A stretch of 64,000 bases of DNA from Alphaproteobacteria bacterium (GCA_016870115.1 VGCH01000012.1:1-64000); one strand, 5' to 3'. Counted from the first letter of the stretch, positions 8,439 to 17,700 are shown. The notes: generated by a model not told the origin, from the sequence alone. Numbers and translations are program-made.

Positions 8439-9008
8439 TCAGGTCTTGCCGGCGCCCGCGAGTGCGCGGGCCTTGTCCAGCTGCTCGCGCACACCCGCCA
8501 TGTGCGGATTGTGCAGAAGGGCGGCTTCCCAGGCCCGGATTGCGGCTTCGTATTGACCGCGCTCGGCGTAGATCATGCCGAGCCCCGACAGCGCCCCGAA
8601 ATGGCGGGGCTCGCGCTTCAGCGTCTCGGCGATATCGCGCACCGAGGCCTCGTGATCACTGTTGAGCCAATGCGCGGTCGCGCGCTTGTTCCAAGCCTCG
8701 GAGAGATGCGGCGCGCGCTCGATCAGTCGGTCGAAGCTCGCGATCGCGCCCGCGAAGTCGCGCCGCTGCAGGCGCCGGATTCCGTCCGCCATCAGCCCAG
8801 CAAGCTCGGGCTCGCGGAGCGTCACCCACTCGTCCCAGATCGCCGCTTCCAGCGCCTCGATCGCGCCGGGATCGGTGGCGGTCTTCAAGCGCTCGAACAG
8901 CGTGTCGAGGGTGCGCGATGAGGGTCCGGGCTGGGCCATGGCGGTCAGTCCGCACATCAGCGCGACCAGCACCGCGAGGCAAGTCGCGATCGGCCCGGCG
9001 CGCGCCAT
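8439..9008 (-). CDS. Secreted tetratricopeptide repeat protein
   Basis: The 189-residue product has a signal peptide (MARAGPIATCLAVLVALMCG, cleavage near AMAQ at residue 26) and then about three TPR units, for example GIRRLQRRDFAGAIASFDRL and GMIYAERGQYEAAIRAWEAAL. Short periplasmic TPR proteins of this size with no known enzyme activity are common in alphaproteobacteria. Its ATG lies 1 base after the glcF stop, so it is surely co-transcribed. A link to glycolate metabolism is not evident. Confidence 0.82.
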   Translation of the reverse strand: MARAGPIATCLAVLVALMCGLTAMAQPGPSSRTLDTLFERLKTATDPGAIEALEAAIWDEWVTLREPELAGLMADGIRRLQRRDFAGAIASFDRLIERAPHLSEAWNKRATAHWLNSDHEASVRDIAETLKREPRHFGALSGLGMIYAERGQYEAAIRAWEAALLHNPHMAGVREQLDKARALAGAGKT

Positions 9009-9009
9009 G

Positions 9010-10320
9010 TCAGCCGGCGAGCGCCCGGGGCTCCGGCCCGCCCGTCGCCCAGTCCAGCAGCTCGACCGTGTGCACCACTGGCAAGCCGCTGGCCGCACCG
9101 ATATGGCCCACGCAGCCGAAGTTGCCGGCCGCGATCGCGTCGGCGCCTGTGCGTTCCAGATTCCCGACCTTGCGCGCCCGCAGGCGCTGCGACAGCTCGG
9201 GCTGGAGGACCTGATAGGTGCCGGCCCAGCCGCAGCAGAGATGCGCCTCGCCGGGATCGACCACGGTGAAGCCGCAGCCCCGCAGCAGCGCCTTCGGCGG
9301 CTCCACGATCTTCTGGCCATGCTGCATCGAGCAGGCCGCGTGATAGGCGATTTTCAGCGGCCGTGGCGCGGTGCCCTTCACGCCAAGATCGCGGGCGACC
9401 TCGCTCACGTCGCGGGCGAGCTTCGCCACCACCGCCGCCCGCTCCGCCCAGGCCGGATCGTCGGCGAGCAGATGGCCGTAGTCCTTCAGCGTCGTGCCGC
9501 AGCCCGAGGCGTTGGCGACAATCGCGTCGAAGCCGCGGCCGCTCCACGCGGCCACGTTCGCGCGGGCCAAGGCGCGGGCCTGTTCGGTGCGGCCGACATG
9601 CAGCACCGACGAGCCGCAACAGCCGCTCCCCGCGACGATCTCGACCTCGGCGCCGTGGCGCGTCAGCAGACGGATCGTGGCCTCGTTGACCTCAGGTGCC
9701 AGCACCTGCTGCCCGCAGCCCGCCAGCAGCGCCACGCGCAGGCGCCGCTCGCCCTCGGCGGCAAAGACTTGCGGGCGGTCCATCGCCGACGGCGCCGGCA
9801 GGCGTCGCGGCACGGCATCGAGCATCGCGCGCAGCCGACGCAGGAACGTGGCGCCGCCCGGATCGGGACTGGTGGCTGGCAACAACGCCACGAACGGCCT
9901 GGCCAGCCAACCGGCGAGCGTCGTCAACCGGAAGAGCCTCGGATTGGGCATCAGCAACGCGAGCAGGCCCCGCATCAGCCGATCGCCGAGCGGCCGCGTA
10001 TAGCTATGCTCGATGTGCTGGCGGCCGTGATCGACCAGATGCATGTAGTGCACGCCCGAGGGGCAGGTCGTCATGCAGGACAGACACGACAGGCACCGGT
10101 CGAGATGGCGAACCTCGGATTCCGTTGGCGCCCGGGCGTCCTCCAGCATCGCCTTCATCATGTAGATGCGCCCGCGCGGCGAGTCGCGCTCGTCACCCAG
10201 CAGTACGAAGGTCGGACAGGTCGCCGTACAGAATCCGCAATGCACGCACTTGCGCAGCACCTTTTCACTGCGTGCGGTATCGGGATCGGCGAGCTGCGCC
10301 AGGGTGAAACTGGTCTGCAC
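9010..10320 (-). CDS. glcF: Glycolate oxidase iron-sulfur subunit
   Basis: The 436-residue GlcF subunit carries electrons from the GlcD/GlcE flavoproteins. It contains two 4Fe-4S motifs, CVHCGFCTATCP (about residues 26-37) and CLSCLSCMTTCP (about 74-85), and two CCG-type cysteine domains, seen as GCCGSSVLHVG near 239 and CCGWAGTYQ near 372. It starts with GTG (10320-10318) with AAGG upstream. It is separated from glcE by a toxin-antitoxin pair and begins 9 bases after the antitoxin gene, so it may be transcribed from the antitoxin promoter as well as from upstream. Confidence 0.93.
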   Translation of the reverse strand: MQTSFTLAQLADPDTARSEKVLRKCVHCGFCTATCPTFVLLGDERDSPRGRIYMMKAMLEDARAPTESEVRHLDRCLSCLSCMTTCPSGVHYMHLVDHGRQHIEHSYTRPLGDRLMRGLLALLMPNPRLFRLTTLAGWLARPFVALLPATSPDPGGATFLRRLRAMLDAVPRRLPAPSAMDRPQVFAAEGERRLRVALLAGCGQQVLAPEVNEATIRLLTRHGAEVEIVAGSGCCGSSVLHVGRTEQARALARANVAAWSGRGFDAIVANASGCGTTLKDYGHLLADDPAWAERAAVVAKLARDVSEVARDLGVKGTAPRPLKIAYHAACSMQHGQKIVEPPKALLRGCGFTVVDPGEAHLCCGWAGTYQVLQPELSQRLRARKVGNLERTGADAIAAGNFGCVGHIGAASGLPVVHTVELLDWATGGPEPRALAG

Positions 10321-10329
10321 GCGATCGCC

Positions 10330-10638
10330 TTACGTCGCTTCGCCAAGTTTCAGGCGCTCGGTCGTTCGCCTGATGCGGGTCCCGTCCTCAGCGAGGGCCT
10401 TCTCAAGCTCGTAGAGAGTCTGAAGATTCATCCAGGTTGCCGCGCTCATACCAAGGGCCCGCTCCAGCCGTAGCGCCGTCCCCGCGGTGATCCCACGATG
10501 GCCGCGTACGATGTTGCCGACCTGGACTTGCGACAGTCCCGTCGCCTGCGCCAGTCGGTACTGCGAGATTCCGGCGGGCTCCATGAATTCCTCCCGCAAG
10601 ATCCGCCCTGGGTGAACCGCCGCTGCTTTACGAGCCAT
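10330..10638 (-). CDS. higA: HigA-family antitoxin
   Basis: The 102-residue protein has the HigA/VapI layout: HPGRILREEFMEPAGIS at residues 9-25, then an XRE helix-turn-helix (YRLAQATGLSQVQVGNIVRG) and a dimerising C-terminal helix. HigA antitoxins bind and neutralise HigB and repress their own promoter. GAGG precedes the ATG. Its gene follows the toxin gene by 11 bases, the toxin-first order typical of higBA. A longer charged tail (RIRRTTERLKLGEAT) is seen. Confidence 0.9.
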   Translation of the reverse strand: MARKAAAVHPGRILREEFMEPAGISQYRLAQATGLSQVQVGNIVRGHRGITAGTALRLERALGMSAATWMNLQTLYELEKALAEDGTRIRRTTERLKLGEAT

Positions 10639-10649
10639 GTACCCGCTCC

Positions 10650-10937
10650 TCAGTGATAGTCGACCAACTCGATCTCAACCGCCCGCACCCCGTCCCAACC
10701 AAAGCAGATCCGCCACTGCTCGTTCACGCGAATGCTCCAGCGGCCCCTGCGGTCCCCTCTCAAGGCCTCCAGCCGGTTGCCGGGCGGTACCGCGAGGTCA
10801 TCCAGGCGATTGGCCGCGTAGACGAGTTTCAACTTGTTCTGCGCCCGCCGCGCGACAGTTTCAGGGAGACTTCGCACCCGCTCGCCAAGAAACGCGCGAA
10901 GCGTCGCCTGGTCGCGAAAGCGATCCTCGTCGATCAT
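10650..10937 (-). CDS. higB: HigB-family (RelE superfamily) mRNA-interferase toxin
   Basis: The 95-residue product matches the HigB fold in order: an N-terminal helix, the central ARRAQNKLKLVYAANRLDDL, then the strand motif GDRRGRWSIRVNEQWRICF typical of the family, ending in VEIELVDYH. HigB toxins cut mRNA on the ribosome. The ATG at 10937 has no clear Shine-Dalgarno, and the nearest promoter-like element would start the transcript only about 3 bases upstream, suggesting a leaderless message. It lies between glcE and glcF on the same strand. Confidence 0.88.
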   Translation of the reverse strand: MIDEDRFRDQATLRAFLGERVRSLPETVARRAQNKLKLVYAANRLDDLAVPPGNRLEALRGDRRGRWSIRVNEQWRICFGWDGVRAVEIELVDYH

Positions 10938-10944
10938 TTCGCAG

Positions 10945-10975
10945 CGATACTAACCATTTAGATTAGTATCGGCAA
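10945..10975 (-). promoter_or_regulatory. higBA promoter and palindromic operator
   Basis: CGATACTAA (10945-10953) and TTAGTATCG (10963-10971) form a perfect 9-bp inverted repeat with a 9-base spacer. On the minus strand TTGCCG (10975-10970), 17 bases, then TAGTAT (10952-10947) give a plausible sigma-70 promoter lying exactly on the palindrome. This arrangement fits HigA autorepression. The segment is strikingly AT-rich against its surroundings. Confidence 0.72.
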
Positions 10976-10978
10976 GCC

Positions 10979-12148
10979 TCACCCCATCCGGCCCGGGTTG
11001 AAGAGGCCCGTGGGGTCGAAGCTCTCCTTCACGCGGCGGGCGAGGTTCGCGAGCGCGGGCGGCTGCGGATGGAACACGGGCACGCGAGCGCGCACCGCCT
11101 CGGTGGCGCGCACGAGTGTCGCGTGACCGCCAGACGCGGCGAGTGCGCCGCGCACCAAAGCCGCCTGGGCGTCGTCGCCTTCGGGCAGGGCCAACCACAC
11201 CAGGCCGCCGGACCAGTCGTAGAACCAGCGGGCCACCGGCGCGCCAGCGCGGACGCGCGCAACCACAGCCGGTCCTTCAGTCGGCGGACAGGAGACGCGC
11301 CAGACCGCGTCGCCGGGGCGCGCCTCAAGCGGCCGCACGTCGCGGATGTCACGCCAGAAGGCGCGACTCTCCAGCGTTTCCAGGATCGCAAGCCGCGCGC
11401 CCGTCGCCGACAAGAGTTCGCGCAGGCCCGCGAGACGTGCTGCGACCGACGGCACGACGCCTTCCAAACGGATGGCGGTGCGGGCGCCGACATGCGCGGC
11501 ACCCGACACTTCGTGCGGACTGCCCATCGCTCGGCACATCGCCGCCACCGCGGCCGCGTCGTCGAGCCCGTCCAGGATCAGCGTCGCGGTGCAATCCGGC
11601 GCCGGCAGCACCTTCACGGAGAGCTCGTCCAGCACCGCGAGCGTACCCCAGGAGCCTGCCATCACCTTGGAGAGGTCGTAGCCGGTGACGTTCTTCATCA
11701 CCTTGCCACCCGACTTGAACGCCTCGGCGCGGCCATTGACGCCCGAGAAGCCCAGCAGGTGATCGCGCGCCGCACCGGCGCTGAGGCGCCGCGGCCCGGC
11801 AAGGTTGCCCATGACGACACCTGCCAGGGTGCCTTCGCCCGCAACGCCGCCCAGCAGCGGACCGAGGTCCGGTGGCTCAAAGGCAAGCATCTGGTTGCGC
11901 TGGGCGAGCAGCGCCTCGACATCGGCGAGCTTGGTGCCGGCGCGCAGTGTGACCACCAATTCTTCCGGCGCGTACTCAAGCACGCCATCCAGCCCTGAGA
12001 GATCGAGGATCGCGCCGCAAGCCATCGGCGCACCGAGCGCGATCTTGCTCGAGCGTCCCCGCACATCGAGCGTCGTACCCGATCCCAACGCCCAATCGAC
12101 CGCCTCGCGCACCTCCGCTGCATCGCGCGGCCTCAACGACGCCGTCAT
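10979..12148 (-). CDS. glcE: Glycolate oxidase FAD-binding subunit
   Basis: The 389-residue protein starts MTASLRPRDAAEVREAVDWA and carries a PCMH-type FAD domain with LDVRGRSSKIALG near residues 27-39 and the GRAEAFKSGGKVMKNVTGYD stretch near 140-159, which is diagnostic for GlcE. Length is normal. The ATG at 12148 is the family start; an open frame continues upstream without homology. It lies 128 bases after glcD; that gap holds a 7-bp inverted repeat (GGGCCTC 12196-12202, GAGGCCC 12216-12222) and no gene. Confidence 0.9.
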   Translation of the reverse strand: MTASLRPRDAAEVREAVDWALGSGTTLDVRGRSSKIALGAPMACGAILDLSGLDGVLEYAPEELVVTLRAGTKLADVEALLAQRNQMLAFEPPDLGPLLGGVAGEGTLAGVVMGNLAGPRRLSAGAARDHLLGFSGVNGRAEAFKSGGKVMKNVTGYDLSKVMAGSWGTLAVLDELSVKVLPAPDCTATLILDGLDDAAAVAAMCRAMGSPHEVSGAAHVGARTAIRLEGVVPSVAARLAGLRELLSATGARLAILETLESRAFWRDIRDVRPLEARPGDAVWRVSCPPTEGPAVVARVRAGAPVARWFYDWSGGLVWLALPEGDDAQAALVRGALAASGGHATLVRATEAVRARVPVFHPQPPALANLARRVKESFDPTGLFNPGRMG

Positions 12149-12276
12149 CAGAGGCGTTCCTTTGATCGTGCCAGGGGAATCACACCGCCTCGCATGGGCC
12201 TCACGGTCAAAACCCGAGGCCCCTCCGCTTCGCGCGGCGGCGCCCCGCTCCGGCCGGAACGACTGAGAAACATCCC

Positions 12277-13764
12277 TCAGAACCGCGGAATGTCGGGGAA
12301 CGGCAGGCGGTTCTGCGTCACCACCAGGCGACCCAGCTCGGCGCAGCGCCGCAGCTTCGGAAACACCTTGCCGGGATTGAGCAGATGGTCGGGATCGAAG
12401 GCGCACTTCACCCGCATCTGCTGGTCGAGATCGATGTCGGTGAACTGCTCGCCCATCAGGTCGCGCTTCTCGATTCCGACCCCGTGTTCGCCCGTGAGCA
12501 CGCCGCCCACCCGTACACAAAGCCGCAGGATGTCCGCGCCGAACTCCTCGCAGCGGCGGAGCTGATCGGGATCGTTGGCGTCGAACAGGATCAGCGGATG
12601 GAGATTGCCATCGCCCGCGTGGAAGACGTTGACCACGCGCAGGCCATGGGTCTTCGACATCTCGCGCATCTCGGCCAGCACCTGCACGAGCTTGCCCCGC
12701 GGCACCGATCCATCGAGGCACATATAGTCGGGGCTGATTTGTCCAACTGCGGGGAACGCCGCCTTGCGGCCGGCCCAGAACAGCACCCGCTCCGCCTCAT
12801 CGGCGCTGACCCGCACCGTGGTAGCGCCACGCTCGCGCGCGATCGAGGCGACGCGCTCCACCATATGGTCGACCTCGACCGGCGGGCCGTCGAGCTCGCA
12901 GATCAGCAGTCCCTCGGCGTCGAGCGGATAGCCGGCACCGACATAGGCCTCGGCGCACTTCACCGCCTCGCGGTCCATCATCTCCATGCCGCCCGGGATG
13001 ATGCCGGCCGCGATCACGGCAGCCACACAATCCGCCGCGGCCGACTCGGTTGGGAAGCCCAGCAGCACCGCGCGCGCGGTCGCGGGCTTGCGCAGCAGCC
13101 GGACCGTCACCTCGGTCACGACTCCCAGCAGCCCCTCGGAGCCGGTCATCAGCCCCATCAGGTCGTAGCCCTCGGCGTCGAGATGCTTGCCGCCCAGCCG
13201 CACCACCTCGCCCGACATCAGCACCATCTCGATGCCCAGCAGGTTGTTGGTGGTGAGCCCGTACTTCAGGCAATGCACGCCGCCGGAGTTTTCGGCCACG
13301 TTACCGCCGATCGAACAGGCGATCTGCGAACTGGGATCGGGCGCGTAGTAGAAGCCCTCGTGCTCGACCGCCTTGGTGATGCCGAGGTTGGTGACGCCGG
13401 GCTGCACGCGGGCGCAACGGTTGGCGTAGTCGATCTCAAGCACGCGATTGAACTTGCCGAGCCCCAAAAGGATGGCGTCGCCCACCGGCATCGAGCCGCC
13501 CGACAGCGACGTGCCGGCACCGCGCGGTACCACCTTCACGCCGGCGTCCTGGCAATAGCGCAGGATCGCCGCGACCTGAGCAACCGTGTCGGGCAACACC
13601 ACGACCAGCGGCATCTGTCGATACGCCGAGAGCGCGTCACACTCGTAGGGCCGCATGCCCTCCAGATCGTCGATCACGCCTTCGCCGGGCACCAGGGCGC
13701 GCAACGCGGCCACGATCTCGCCGCGGCGGGCGAGAATGGCGGGATCGTGCGGCGGCATCTGCAT
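12277..13764 (-). CDS. glcD: Glycolate oxidase catalytic subunit
   Basis: GlcD oxidises glycolate to glyoxylate with FAD. The product of about 495 residues shows the FAD-binding core VVPRGAGTSLSGGSMP near residue 74, the GGNVAENSGGVHCLKYG stretch near 144, and the C-terminal GEHGVGIEKR near 457. I chose ATG 13764; ATG 13758, with a GGGGG run ahead, is equally possible. The TTG at 13782 is unlikely because it falls inside the T-run of the rpmJ terminator. Being downstream of that terminator, glcD must have its own promoter or depend on readthrough. Confidence 0.92.
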   Translation of the reverse strand: MQMPPHDPAILARRGEIVAALRALVPGEGVIDDLEGMRPYECDALSAYRQMPLVVVLPDTVAQVAAILRYCQDAGVKVVPRGAGTSLSGGSMPVGDAILLGLGKFNRVLEIDYANRCARVQPGVTNLGITKAVEHEGFYYAPDPSSQIACSIGGNVAENSGGVHCLKYGLTTNNLLGIEMVLMSGEVVRLGGKHLDAEGYDLMGLMTGSEGLLGVVTEVTVRLLRKPATARAVLLGFPTESAAADCVAAVIAAGIIPGGMEMMDREAVKCAEAYVGAGYPLDAEGLLICELDGPPVEVDHMVERVASIARERGATTVRVSADEAERVLFWAGRKAAFPAVGQISPDYMCLDGSVPRGKLVQVLAEMREMSKTHGLRVVNVFHAGDGNLHPLILFDANDPDQLRRCEEFGADILRLCVRVGGVLTGEHGVGIEKRDLMGEQFTDIDLDQQMRVKCAFDPDHLLNPGKVFPKLRRCAELGRLVVTQNRLPFPDIPRF

Positions 13765-13780
13765 CCCCCGCTCATACGCC

Positions 13781-13816
13781 AAACGAAAAGGCGGCGGAAG
13801 CCGGAGCCCCGCCGCC
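13781..13816 (-). terminator. Rho-independent terminator of rpmJ
   Basis: On the minus strand GGCGGCGG (13816-13809) pairs perfectly with CCGCCGCC (13797-13790) around an 11-base loop and is followed by TTTTCGTTT. Just before it, 13838-13823 forms a second hairpin, GGACCC-TTCG-GGGTCC, with a stable UUCG loop. Together they end the rpmJ transcript immediately before glcD. Confidence 0.82.
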
Positions 13817-13843
13817 CTTCAGGGACCCCGAAGGGTCCGGACC

Positions 13844-13969
13844 TCAGCCCTGGCGCGCCTTGAAGCGCGGGTTGGTCTTGTTGATCACGTACACGCGGCC
13901 CTTGCGGCGCACGATGCGGCAATCCTTGTGCCGTGCCTTCACGGACTTGAGCGAATGGCGGATCTTCAT
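13844..13969 (-). CDS. rpmJ: Ribosomal protein L36 (bL36)
   Basis: This 41-residue protein, starting [20 protein letters not shown] and ending [13 protein letters not shown], is a large-subunit ribosomal protein. It is the zinc-ribbon-less form with a single cysteine, typical of alphaproteobacteria, where rpmJ stands alone outside the S10-spc operon. It has its own promoter (14052-14024), a short leader with a hairpin, and a downstream terminator, so it is monocistronic. Confidence 0.95.
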   Translation of the reverse strand: MKIRHSLKSVKARHKDCRIVRRKGRVYVINKTNPRFKARQG

Positions 13970-13987
13970 GACGGTCTCGCAAAACGA

Positions 13988-14007
13988 GGCCCCGCCGCAG
14001 CGGGGCC
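13988..14007 (-). promoter_or_regulatory. Leader hairpin of rpmJ (attenuator-like)
   Basis: GGCCCCGC (13988-13995) and GCGGGGCC (14000-14007) form a perfect 8-bp stem with a 4-base loop. On the minus strand it is followed by TCGTTTTG and then the rpmJ start 11 bases later, with no obvious Shine-Dalgarno. It begins about 10 bases after the predicted transcription start. It resembles a weak intrinsic terminator and could attenuate or stabilise the rpmJ message. Confidence 0.6.
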
Positions 14008-14023
14008 GATCAAGAGGGGCCGG

Positions 14024-14052
14024 AACATACGGAGGCCGCCCCGGCCCGTCAA
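14024..14052 (-). promoter_or_regulatory. Sigma-70 type promoter of rpmJ
   Basis: On the minus strand TTGACG (14052-14047), a 17-base spacer and TATGTT (14029-14024) make a strong vegetative promoter match. The predicted start near 14017 gives a leader of about 48 bases for rpmJ. Confidence 0.75.
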
Positions 14053-14137
14053 CCGCTTCCACAAGGCGATCCGGCACGGCTTTCCGGCCCGCGCCGGGGC
14101 GGCTAGAAGGGCCGCCAGCCCGGCCCGAGAGATCGCC

Positions 14138-15340
14138 ATGTTCCAGCCTGCCCAGCGTCTCAGCAACGTCCATGTCACCGCCTCGGCCGCGATGACCCGC
14201 AAGGCGCGCGAGCTGCGCGCGGCGGGGATCGCGGTCGTGAGCCTGTCCTCCGGCGAGCCCGACTTTGCGACGCCGCGGCACGCCATCGAGGCGGCCTACA
14301 AGGCGGCCCTAGCCGGCGACACCAAGTACCCGCCCCAGGATGGCACGCCGGCGCTGAAGGCCGCGATCCGGCGCAAGTTCCAACGCGACAACAAGATCGA
14401 CTATGCCAATGACGAGGTGATGGTCTCCAACGGCTCCAAGCAGATCATCTACAACGCTTTCGCCGCCAGCCTGAACGATGGCGACGAGGTGATCGTGCCG
14501 GTCCCGGGTTGGCTGTCCTATGCCGAGCAGGCGAAGCTGATGGGCGGCGTCCCGGTCCAGGTCTCCTGCCCGGAGAACAACCGCTTCAAGCTCCGACCCG
14601 AGGATCTCGATGCCGCGATCACGCCACGCACCAAGTGGGTCGTGCTGAACTTCCCCAACAACCCGACCGGTGCGGCCTGCACGCGGGCCGAGATGCGCGC
14701 GCTGTGCGACGTGCTGCTGAAGCACCCGCACGTGATGATCCTGGCCGACGACATCTACGAGCACCTGCGCTACGACGGCGCCGAGTTCTGCACGCCTGCC
14801 GAGATCGAACCGGCGCTGAAGGACCGCACGCTCACCGTCAACGGCGTGTCGAAGGCCTACGCCATGACCGGATGGCGCGTCGGCTTCTGCGGCGGTCCCG
14901 CGCCTCTCATCCGCGCCATGACCAACATCCAGGGCCAGATCGGCGGCGGCATCTCGACGGTCGGTCAGGCCGCGGCCGCCGCCGCGCTCGATGGGCCGCA
15001 AGGTGTGGTGGCGACGTGCGTCGCCGAGTACGCGCGCCGCCGCGACCTGGTGGTCGGCTGGCTGCGCGAGGCGCCCGGCATCGCATGTCACAAGCCCGAG
15101 GGCGCGTTCTACGTCTATGCCAACCTCGCGGGCTGCCTCGACAAGACAAGCGCGGGCGGAAAGCGGATCGCCACCGACACCGACTTCGTCCAGGCCCTGC
15201 TTGAGGAGAAGCACGTCGCGGCGGTGCAAGGCAGCGCCTACGGCATGGCGCCGTACCTGCGACTCTCCTACGCCACCGACCTCGAAACCCTGCGCGAAGG
15301 CTGCGCCCGCATCCGCGCCTTCTGCGAGGGGCTGCGCTGA
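14138..15340 (+). CDS. PLP-dependent aminotransferase (aspartate aminotransferase family, class I)
   Basis: This 400-residue fold-type I enzyme has SGEPDFATP near residue 38, the Y-P-rich cofactor loop [16 protein letters not shown] near 65, NFPNNPTG near 172, the PLP-contacting [11 protein letters not shown] near 206, and the Schiff-base lysine in [16 protein letters not shown] near 235. It is likely an aspartate/aromatic or related amino-acid transaminase. It is a single plus-strand gene diverging from rpmJ and converging on selO with 10 bases between the stops. Confidence 0.9.
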   Translation: MFQPAQRLSNVHVTASAAMTRKARELRAAGIAVVSLSSGEPDFATPRHAIEAAYKAALAGDTKYPPQDGTPALKAAIRRKFQRDNKIDYANDEVMVSNGSKQIIYNAFAASLNDGDEVIVPVPGWLSYAEQAKLMGGVPVQVSCPENNRFKLRPEDLDAAITPRTKWVVLNFPNNPTGAACTRAEMRALCDVLLKHPHVMILADDIYEHLRYDGAEFCTPAEIEPALKDRTLTVNGVSKAYAMTGWRVGFCGGPAPLIRAMTNIQGQIGGGISTVGQAAAAAALDGPQGVVATCVAEYARRRDLVVGWLREAPGIACHKPEGAFYVYANLAGCLDKTSAGGKRIATDTDFVQALLEEKHVAAVQGSAYGMAPYLRLSYATDLETLREGCARIRAFCEGLR

Positions 15341-15350
15341 CGAGAGCGGG

Positions 15351-16826
15351 TCAGGTCCCGCAGAAGGTCCGATACTCGCGATCGACGACCGCCGGCGGGG
15401 CGGCGAGGTCGGCGTTGGCGGGCTGGTCGTCCCAGGGATGCGTGACCGCCTCGAACAGGCGATCGAACGGCGCCATGTCGCCGGTTTGGGCGGCGGCCAG
15501 AGCCTCTTCCACGCGGTGATTGCGCGGCACGATCCAGGGGTTCACGCGGCGCATCGCACTGGCCCGCGCGGCTGGCGTCACGCTCTCGCGGGCGAGCCGC
15601 GCCGACCAGCGCGCCGCCCAATCGTCGAACGTCATCGGGTCGGCGAAGAGAGGCCGGACGTCGGCGAGGCGCGCCGGCTCGGCGGCCGCCTCGGACAAGC
15701 GTCGGAACGTCAGCGTGAAGTCCGCGTGGCCCACTTGCATCGTATCGAGCAGTCCGTCGGCCAGCGCGCGATCGCCCTCTTCGGACCCGGCAAGGCCGAG
15801 CTTAGCGCGCAGCGTCGCGCCCCAGGCATCGCCGAACAAACCTGCGAACTTGGCGAGGCTCTCATTGGCGAGCGCCACGCCGCGGTCCACGTCGTCGTCG
15901 AACAGCGTCAGCATCGCCTCAGCGAGCCGCGCCAGATTCCATTGCGCAATGCCCGGCTGGTTGGCGTAGGCGTAGCGGCCCTGCTGGTCGATCGAGCTGA
16001 AGACGGTCGCCGGATGGAAGGCGTCCATGAAGGCGCAGGGGCCGAAATCGATGGTCTCGCCCGACAGCGTCATGTTGTCGGTGTTCATCACGCCATGGAT
16101 GAACCCCACCCCCATCCAGCCGGCGATCAGCCGTGCCTGGCGGCCCATCACCGCCTCGAACAGCGCGAGCGCCGGCCGCTCGGCGCCGCGCAGCTCGGGA
16201 TAATGCCGGCCGATCGTATAGTCCGCGAGCTTGCGCAGAGCCTCGGCATCGCGACGCGCGGCGAAATACTGGAACGTGCCGACTCGCAGGTGGCTCGCCG
16301 CCACGCGCGTCAAGACCGCGCCGGGCAAGGGTGTCTCGCGATAGACTTCCTCGCCGGTCGCCACCGCGGCCAGCGCGCGCGTCGCGGGGATGCCCATCGC
16401 GTGCATCGCTTCGCTGACGAGATACTCGCGCAGCACCGGTCCCAGCGCCGCGCGGCCATCGCCGCGGCGTGAGAAGGGCGTTGGCCCCGAACCTTTCAGC
16501 TGAATGTCGCGGCGCAGGCCGTCGCGCCCCACCACCTCACCCAGCAAGAGTGCACGCCCATCACCGAGCTGCGGCACGAAGTTTCCGAACTGGTGGCCGG
16601 CATAGGCGAGCGCCATCGGCGTCGCGCCCTCGGGCAGAGCGTTGCCGGCCAGCATCGCCGCCCCCTCCTCGCCCGCGAGACGCGCCGGGTCCACGCCCAG
16701 AGTCTCGGCGAGCGCGCGATTGACCCGCAGCACGCGCGGCGCGGAAACCCGCGCCGGCGCCTGCCGCGCGTAGAAGCGCTCCGGAAGTCCGGCGTAGCTC
16801 GTGTCGAAGGCGAAGGGTCCGCTCAT
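15351..16826 (-). CDS. selO: Protein adenylyltransferase SelO (YdiU family)
   Basis: The 491-residue pseudokinase-fold protein transfers AMP to proteins in characterised homologues and is linked to redox stress. Visible features are [18 protein letters not shown] near residue 73, the flipped-ATP-binding [17 protein letters not shown] near 108, and [19 protein letters not shown] near 239, containing the metal-binding residues. It ends FCGT, with cysteine in the usual C-terminal position. Its ATG overlaps the stop of the upstream class II aldolase gene by ATGA, so the two are translationally coupled. Confidence 0.93.
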   Translation of the reverse strand: MSGPFAFDTSYAGLPERFYARQAPARVSAPRVLRVNRALAETLGVDPARLAGEEGAAMLAGNALPEGATPMALAYAGHQFGNFVPQLGDGRALLLGEVVGRDGLRRDIQLKGSGPTPFSRRGDGRAALGPVLREYLVSEAMHAMGIPATRALAAVATGEEVYRETPLPGAVLTRVAASHLRVGTFQYFAARRDAEALRKLADYTIGRHYPELRGAERPALALFEAVMGRQARLIAGWMGVGFIHGVMNTDNMTLSGETIDFGPCAFMDAFHPATVFSSIDQQGRYAYANQPGIAQWNLARLAEAMLTLFDDDVDRGVALANESLAKFAGLFGDAWGATLRAKLGLAGSEEGDRALADGLLDTMQVGHADFTLTFRRLSEAAAEPARLADVRPLFADPMTFDDWAARWSARLARESVTPAARASAMRRVNPWIVPRNHRVEEALAAAQTGDMAPFDRLFEAVTHPWDDQPANADLAAPPAVVDREYRTFCGT

Positions 16827-17617
16827 TCGCGGAACGACGGGTCGATCCGGTCGAGCTTGCGCAGCAGCGCCGGCCAATCGCGCAGGCCGAAGCCGCCCCG
16901 AGTCTTGGGCTGATACATATTGTATGTCGCCACCACGATGTTCTGCGAGGGCTGCACCAGCTTGGTGCCGCAGGACATCGCCGCGACCTGGGTGCGGCAG
17001 GAGAGTTCCAGCCGGTGCATGGCGTTGAATGCTTCCGGCACGGTGCCGCACGCGACCAGCAGTCCGTGATTGCGCAGGATCAGCGCATTCTTGCTGCCGA
17101 GGCTCTTCACCAGATCGGCGCGCTCCTCGAGATTGACCGCCACACCCTGGTAGTCGTGATAGCCGATCTCGGCGAAGCGCATCGAGGTCTGGGTGTTGGG
17201 CAGCAGCCCGCACTCCATGGTCGAGACCGCCATTCCGGCCACCGTGTGGGTGTGCAGCACGCAATGCACGTCCTCGCGGGCGGCGTGGATGGCGCTGTGG
17301 ATCACGAAACCGGCGCGGTTCACGTTGTAGTCGGCGCCGTCGAACTCGGGCTTGGCCAGCACGTTGCCGTCATGGTCGATCTTGATCAGGCTCGATGCCG
17401 TGATCTCCTCGTAGAGCATGCCGTAGGCGTTGATCAGGAACGCCTCGGGTTCACCGGGAACGCGCAGCGAGATGTGGTTCGCGATGAGGTCGGACATGCC
17501 GTAGAGATCGACGAGGCGATAGCAGGCCGCGAGATCGACGCGGGCCTGCCACTCCTCGGGCGAGACCTTCTCCTTCAGCGTGGCGACGCGACGGGTCTTC
17601 AGCGCGTGGACGGACAT
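16823..17617 (-). CDS. Class II aldolase/adducin family protein
   Basis: The 264-residue cytoplasmic protein has the aldolase II fold: [14 protein letters not shown] near residue 44, [19 protein letters not shown] near 63, and the zinc histidine pair in [14 protein letters not shown] near 117, with a later NHGLL motif. It belongs to the longer 'adducin-like' branch, unlike the roughly 210-residue fuculose-phosphate aldolase/OtnC enzymes, so it is not a good candidate for the missing OtnC step. CAGGAG precedes ATG 17617. The substrate is unknown. Confidence 0.85.
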   Translation of the reverse strand: MSVHALKTRRVATLKEKVSPEEWQARVDLAACYRLVDLYGMSDLIANHISLRVPGEPEAFLINAYGMLYEEITASSLIKIDHDGNVLAKPEFDGADYNVNRAGFVIHSAIHAAREDVHCVLHTHTVAGMAVSTMECGLLPNTQTSMRFAEIGYHDYQGVAVNLEERADLVKSLGSKNALILRNHGLLVACGTVPEAFNAMHRLELSCRTQVAAMSCGTKLVQPSQNIVVATYNMYQPKTRGGFGLRDWPALLRKLDRIDPSFRE

Positions 17618-17700
17618 GGCGGCTCCTGCGGGAAGGCCCAACCTTAGCCCGCGCGGCCGGGGTCGACAACGCGGGGTCCCTCGACAAGCGTGGGGAGACG

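Noticed and set aside
16823-17617. Class II aldolase as the missing OtnC of the threonate pathway
   Set aside because: It is about 50 residues longer than OtnC, belongs to the adducin-like branch, sits 10 kb away on the other strand and is coupled to selO.
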